Of a stretch of DNA of 64,000 nt, positions 62,110 to 64,000 are shown piece after piece. Source of the stretch: Solibacillus sp. FSL H8-0523. GTDB lineage: Bacteria; Bacillota; Bacilli; Bacillales_A; Planococcaceae. The notes beneath the pieces were generated by a model. That model saw nothing but the letters and a program-made list of their open reading frames with translations, searched no databases and was not told the origin of the DNA. The DNA is taken from contig NZ_CP150291.1 in NCBI RefSeq assembly GCF_038051985.1, positions 2,294,001 through 2,358,000 on the forward strand, written 5' to 3'. The translations under genes were made by a program, and so were the position numbers. Positions within the stretch are counted from its first letter, which is position 1. Every line of letters begins with the position of its first letter.

Positions 62110-63435
62110 TTACGCTACCTCAGTAGTTATATAAAGCTGTGACATTGCAATCGTTGGTGTAACAATTTCGCTCACAACAACTGCTTTTTTAGACTGACCT
62201 TGTTCTACTGTTAATTCATCTTTGTTGTAATTTTGGATTGCACGAATACGCTGTAACTCTAATCGATGCGCACCAATATCAGACCATAACGAAATACGGC
62301 CATCTTGGTCATTTGGTACTTTCCCAAGATACCGGCTATTAAATAACTGCGCTGTGTCAATGGCAATTTGATCTAGTACGCGGATAACTTGGTTCATCGA
62401 GAAATCTTCGTTTTTGTCGACTGTAAACGAAACGAATGTATTAACATCTTCAAGAACGTTGATATCCTCACCGACACGATGAAACACGTACTTCCCAGCT
62501 TTTAATAACGCTGTTAATTGTGACTGTGTTTTTGTTTCAGTCATATCAAGCGTGTGTTCTCCTGTGTATGTTTTGTTGGTATTCGATTTATTAACAGCTA
62601 CACCAGCTTGTACACCAGTAGCCCAATAAACTGCGCCGAATACTTCCTCACCATCACCGATCGCATCGTTTTGGATATCAATGATACCCTCATGATCCAT
62701 CTTGCCAAGTTTATGGCCTACCAACTGGAACTTACCGCCGACCACATCACGAATACGCTTTGTGTATTCAACATATAGCGATTTAATAGTAGGTTCTAAT
62801 GATAAACAACCTAATGTATTAAAGCCGAATGCTTCTAAATCATCTAAAGCCATTTGGTGCGGCGTGCCTGCCGTTAAAGCTGTTGCGCCATTTGAGCCAC
62901 CAGTCAACGGCATTCCTACTGTTGCGTTTAATGTTGCGTCTGCTTTAAATACAACAAAATCATTTGCTGTTAGATCAGCAGCTGTAGCGACCGTTTGCTC
63001 GTCAACTAATGTTGTATCGATGTACGTTAATACATCGAACTGCGTAGGTTCGTCTACGTTAGGTTGTACGACCAAACGAATGTCATTACCTCGTACACCT
63101 TTATATTTTGCTTTTGCTAAATCATTTTCAGCAGCAGTACCACCAAGATTTAACTTAGCGAAAAATACGGTTAACGCGCCTTTAAATAAATCTCGAATAC
63201 CTTTTAATTTTTGGTGCGTATAATCGTAGCCAAAGATTTTTAAAGAGTCCTTTTGTAAGTCCTCTAAATTAACGGTAAATACACCTTCATCTTGCCCCCA
63301 ATCAAGTGCAATCGGTTGTCCTACATAACCGCGGTCAGATAGGTTCACGAACGCTCGTGTAGCAGAAATAAAGTTATGGTACGTACCTGGTAATACTTTG
63401 TTTTGTGTTAAAAATGGACCTCCTCCAAGCGCCAT
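62110..63435 (-). CDS. Phage tail sheath protein (XkdK)
   Basis: The 441-residue protein has the sheath N-terminus (MALGGGPFLTQNKVLPGTYH), typical of XkdK, GYVGQPIALDWGQDEGVFTV, and the C-terminal part NKDELTVEQGQSKKAVVVSE. The strand-rich core after residue 100 is the inserted domain exposed on the sheath. It contracts around the tube. Its start overlaps the previous small gene's stop by one base. A good AGGAG precedes the ATG. Confidence 0.95.
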   Translation of the reverse strand: MALGGGPFLTQNKVLPGTYHNFISATRAFVNLSDRGYVGQPIALDWGQDEGVFTVNLEDLQKDSLKIFGYDYTHQKLKGIRDLFKGALTVFFAKLNLGGTAAENDLAKAKYKGVRGNDIRLVVQPNVDEPTQFDVLTYIDTTLVDEQTVATAADLTANDFVVFKADATLNATVGMPLTGGSNGATALTAGTPHQMALDDLEAFGFNTLGCLSLEPTIKSLYVEYTKRIRDVVGGKFQLVGHKLGKMDHEGIIDIQNDAIGDGEEVFGAVYWATGVQAGVAVNKSNTNKTYTGEHTLDMTETKTQSQLTALLKAGKYVFHRVGEDINVLEDVNTFVSFTVDKNEDFSMNQVIRVLDQIAIDTAQLFNSRYLGKVPNDQDGRISLWSDIGAHRLELQRIRAIQNYNKDELTVEQGQSKKAVVVSEIVTPTIAMSQLYITTEVA

Positions 63436-63668
63436 TATTTCTTCACTCCTTCATCGAATGTTTTTAAAATCGCATCAACCTGTGCAAATGAATATTGCTT
63501 TTTATCATCAAGTAACGCATTCAAAGCATCGCGTCGATGCAAATACTTTTCGCTTTTTACTAACTGCGCCTTTGTGAACTTCGGTAGCTTTGAAGTGATA
63601 ACTTCGCCGACCACCTCGGCATCTACCGGTTCAACCTTCTCCTGAATCTTTTCGGTCAACTGAATCAC
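63435..63668 (-). CDS. Small conserved phage protein upstream of sheath
   Basis: The 77-residue protein has LPKFTKAQLVKSEKYLHRRD and ALLDDKKQYSFAQVDAILKT. Short proteins of this kind occur just before the sheath gene in many Gram-positive myophage-like clusters. Their role is unknown; a part in head-tail joining is guessed from place. One-base overlap with the sheath gene and 4-bp overlap with the next upstream gene. Confidence 0.75.
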   Translation of the reverse strand: MIQLTEKIQEKVEPVDAEVVGEVITSKLPKFTKAQLVKSEKYLHRRDALNALLDDKKQYSFAQVDAILKTFDEGVKK

Positions 63669-63916
63669 CCTTTCGTTTTTTGATAATGCTCTAATGAACC
63701 CATAAACACTTTCTGCTCGACCTCTTGTAAGAAGAAATTAAAGTGAATGAAATTGTGACCTACACCATCTACTGGCTCGCTATTACCACCAGTACCGAGC
63801 ATTACGGAGCCGTTCAAAAGCGTAACGTCCTTCAATGCTTGCTGTGTCTTCAAAGTCATGTTAGCGACCTCTGATGCCCCATTCCTCGGGAAATACTGTA
63901 CATTAAAAAGCGTCAT
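63665..63916 (-). CDS. Small phage protein, possibly tail-terminator-like
   Basis: From ATG 63916 the frame encodes 83 residues (MTLFNVQYFPRNGASEVANM; LLNGSVMLGTGGNSEPVDGV). The frame stays open to a TTG at 63961, but GGAGAG just before the ATG supports the shorter form, though its spacing is short. Found in the position of a head-tail or tail-completion gene, but not assigned. It overlaps the next gene by 4 bp. Confidence 0.65.
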   Translation of the reverse strand: MTLFNVQYFPRNGASEVANMTLKTQQALKDVTLLNGSVMLGTGGNSEPVDGVGHNFIHFNFFLQEVEQKVFMGSLEHYQKTKG

Positions 63917-63970
63917 TACTCTCCAACGTCCTCCAATTTGTCGAATGTTCTCTAGGTTCAAAAACTGAAT

Positions 63971-63997
63971 AAAAAAACAAGGCCTTTGAAAGCCTTG
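63971..63997 (-). terminator. Terminator at the right edge of the window
   Basis: CAAGGC and GCCTTG pair around TTTGAAA-type loop and seven U follow on the minus transcript. It lies just before the first tail gene, so a gene with its own terminator must lie beyond 64 kb. Confidence 0.7.
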
Positions 63998-64000
63998 TGG

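Larger units (their letters stand above)
48202..64000 (-). mobile_element. PBSX-like contractile-tail prophage, tail and lysis part (continues right)
   Basis: All genes lie on the minus strand in the usual Xkd order: sheath, tube, chaperone, tape measure, LysM protein, hub, DUF2577, DUF2634, baseplate J, DUF2313, fibres, lysis. No integrase, capsid, portal or attachment site is inside the window. The left border is set at the lysis terminator but might extend to about 47.4 kb. Confidence 0.88.

Noticed and set aside
48202-64000. Prophage attachment site or integrase at the left end
   Set aside because: I found no integrase gene or convincing direct repeat near 47.4-48.2 kb, and the other end lies outside the window.

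Overview
The window comes from a low-GC Gram-positive bacterium of the order Bacillales. AGGAGG-type ribosome binding sites, frequent TTG/GTG starts, and strong relatives of Bacillus genes (bacilliredoxin, CsoR-CopZ-CopA, PBSX/Xkd-type tail genes, soluble YfmS-like chemoreceptor) all point there. A member of the Planococcaceae/Caryophanaceae, such as Solibacillus or Lysinibacillus, is the best guess, but this is inference from general resemblance. I see no rRNA, tRNA or CRISPR array.

Layout. 1-38.3 kb is ordinary chromosome: a DUF3817-MFS fusion (cut by the window edge), DNA polymerase IV, a KstD-like flavoprotein, an AGCS amino-acid carrier, an ECF sigma factor with a membrane partner, an SDR enzyme, an ABC-2 transporter pair, and a TPR-containing XRE regulator with an MFS exporter and a tiny CxxC protein. 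Next comes a tightly packed five-gene catabolic-looking operon (GntR, Fe-ADH, TPP enzyme, BASS transporter, epimerase; 16.6-22.1 kb). Then follow a DMT transporter, an APC amino-acid permease behind a glycine riboswitch, a transmembrane chemoreceptor, aspartase, RNase H-like protein, PgeF, beta-carbonic anhydrase, a complete csoR-copZ-copA copper operon and a soluble chemoreceptor.

38.3-45 kb is an accessory, decaying stretch: small lipoproteins, frameshifted gene fragments, a complete IS21-family element (2456 bp, 6-bp target duplication) that splits a small membrane-protein gene, and two pieces of an IS3-type element lying on either side of a secreted-protein gene.

45-48.2 kb returns to host-like genes: a methyltransferase, a bacilliredoxin, and a surface protein with copper-amine-oxidase-N, (PEPTPT)n and Excalibur modules.

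48.2-64 kb is the tail and lysis part of a PBSX-like contractile-tail prophage read on the minus strand. From right to left it runs: sheath, tube, tail assembly chaperone with a -1 frameshift site, tape measure, LysM protein, hub, baseplate, tail fibres, small accessory genes, then holin and amidase. Head, packaging, replication, integrase and attachment sites would lie beyond 64 kb and are not seen. The prophage may therefore be intact, or a defective tail-like bacteriocin; this window cannot decide.

I found no clearly unprecedented system. The most notable points are the DUF3817-MFS fusion, the reconstructable IS21-split gene, the frameshift signal, the operon of unknown substrate, and the terminators placed inside the tail gene cluster.
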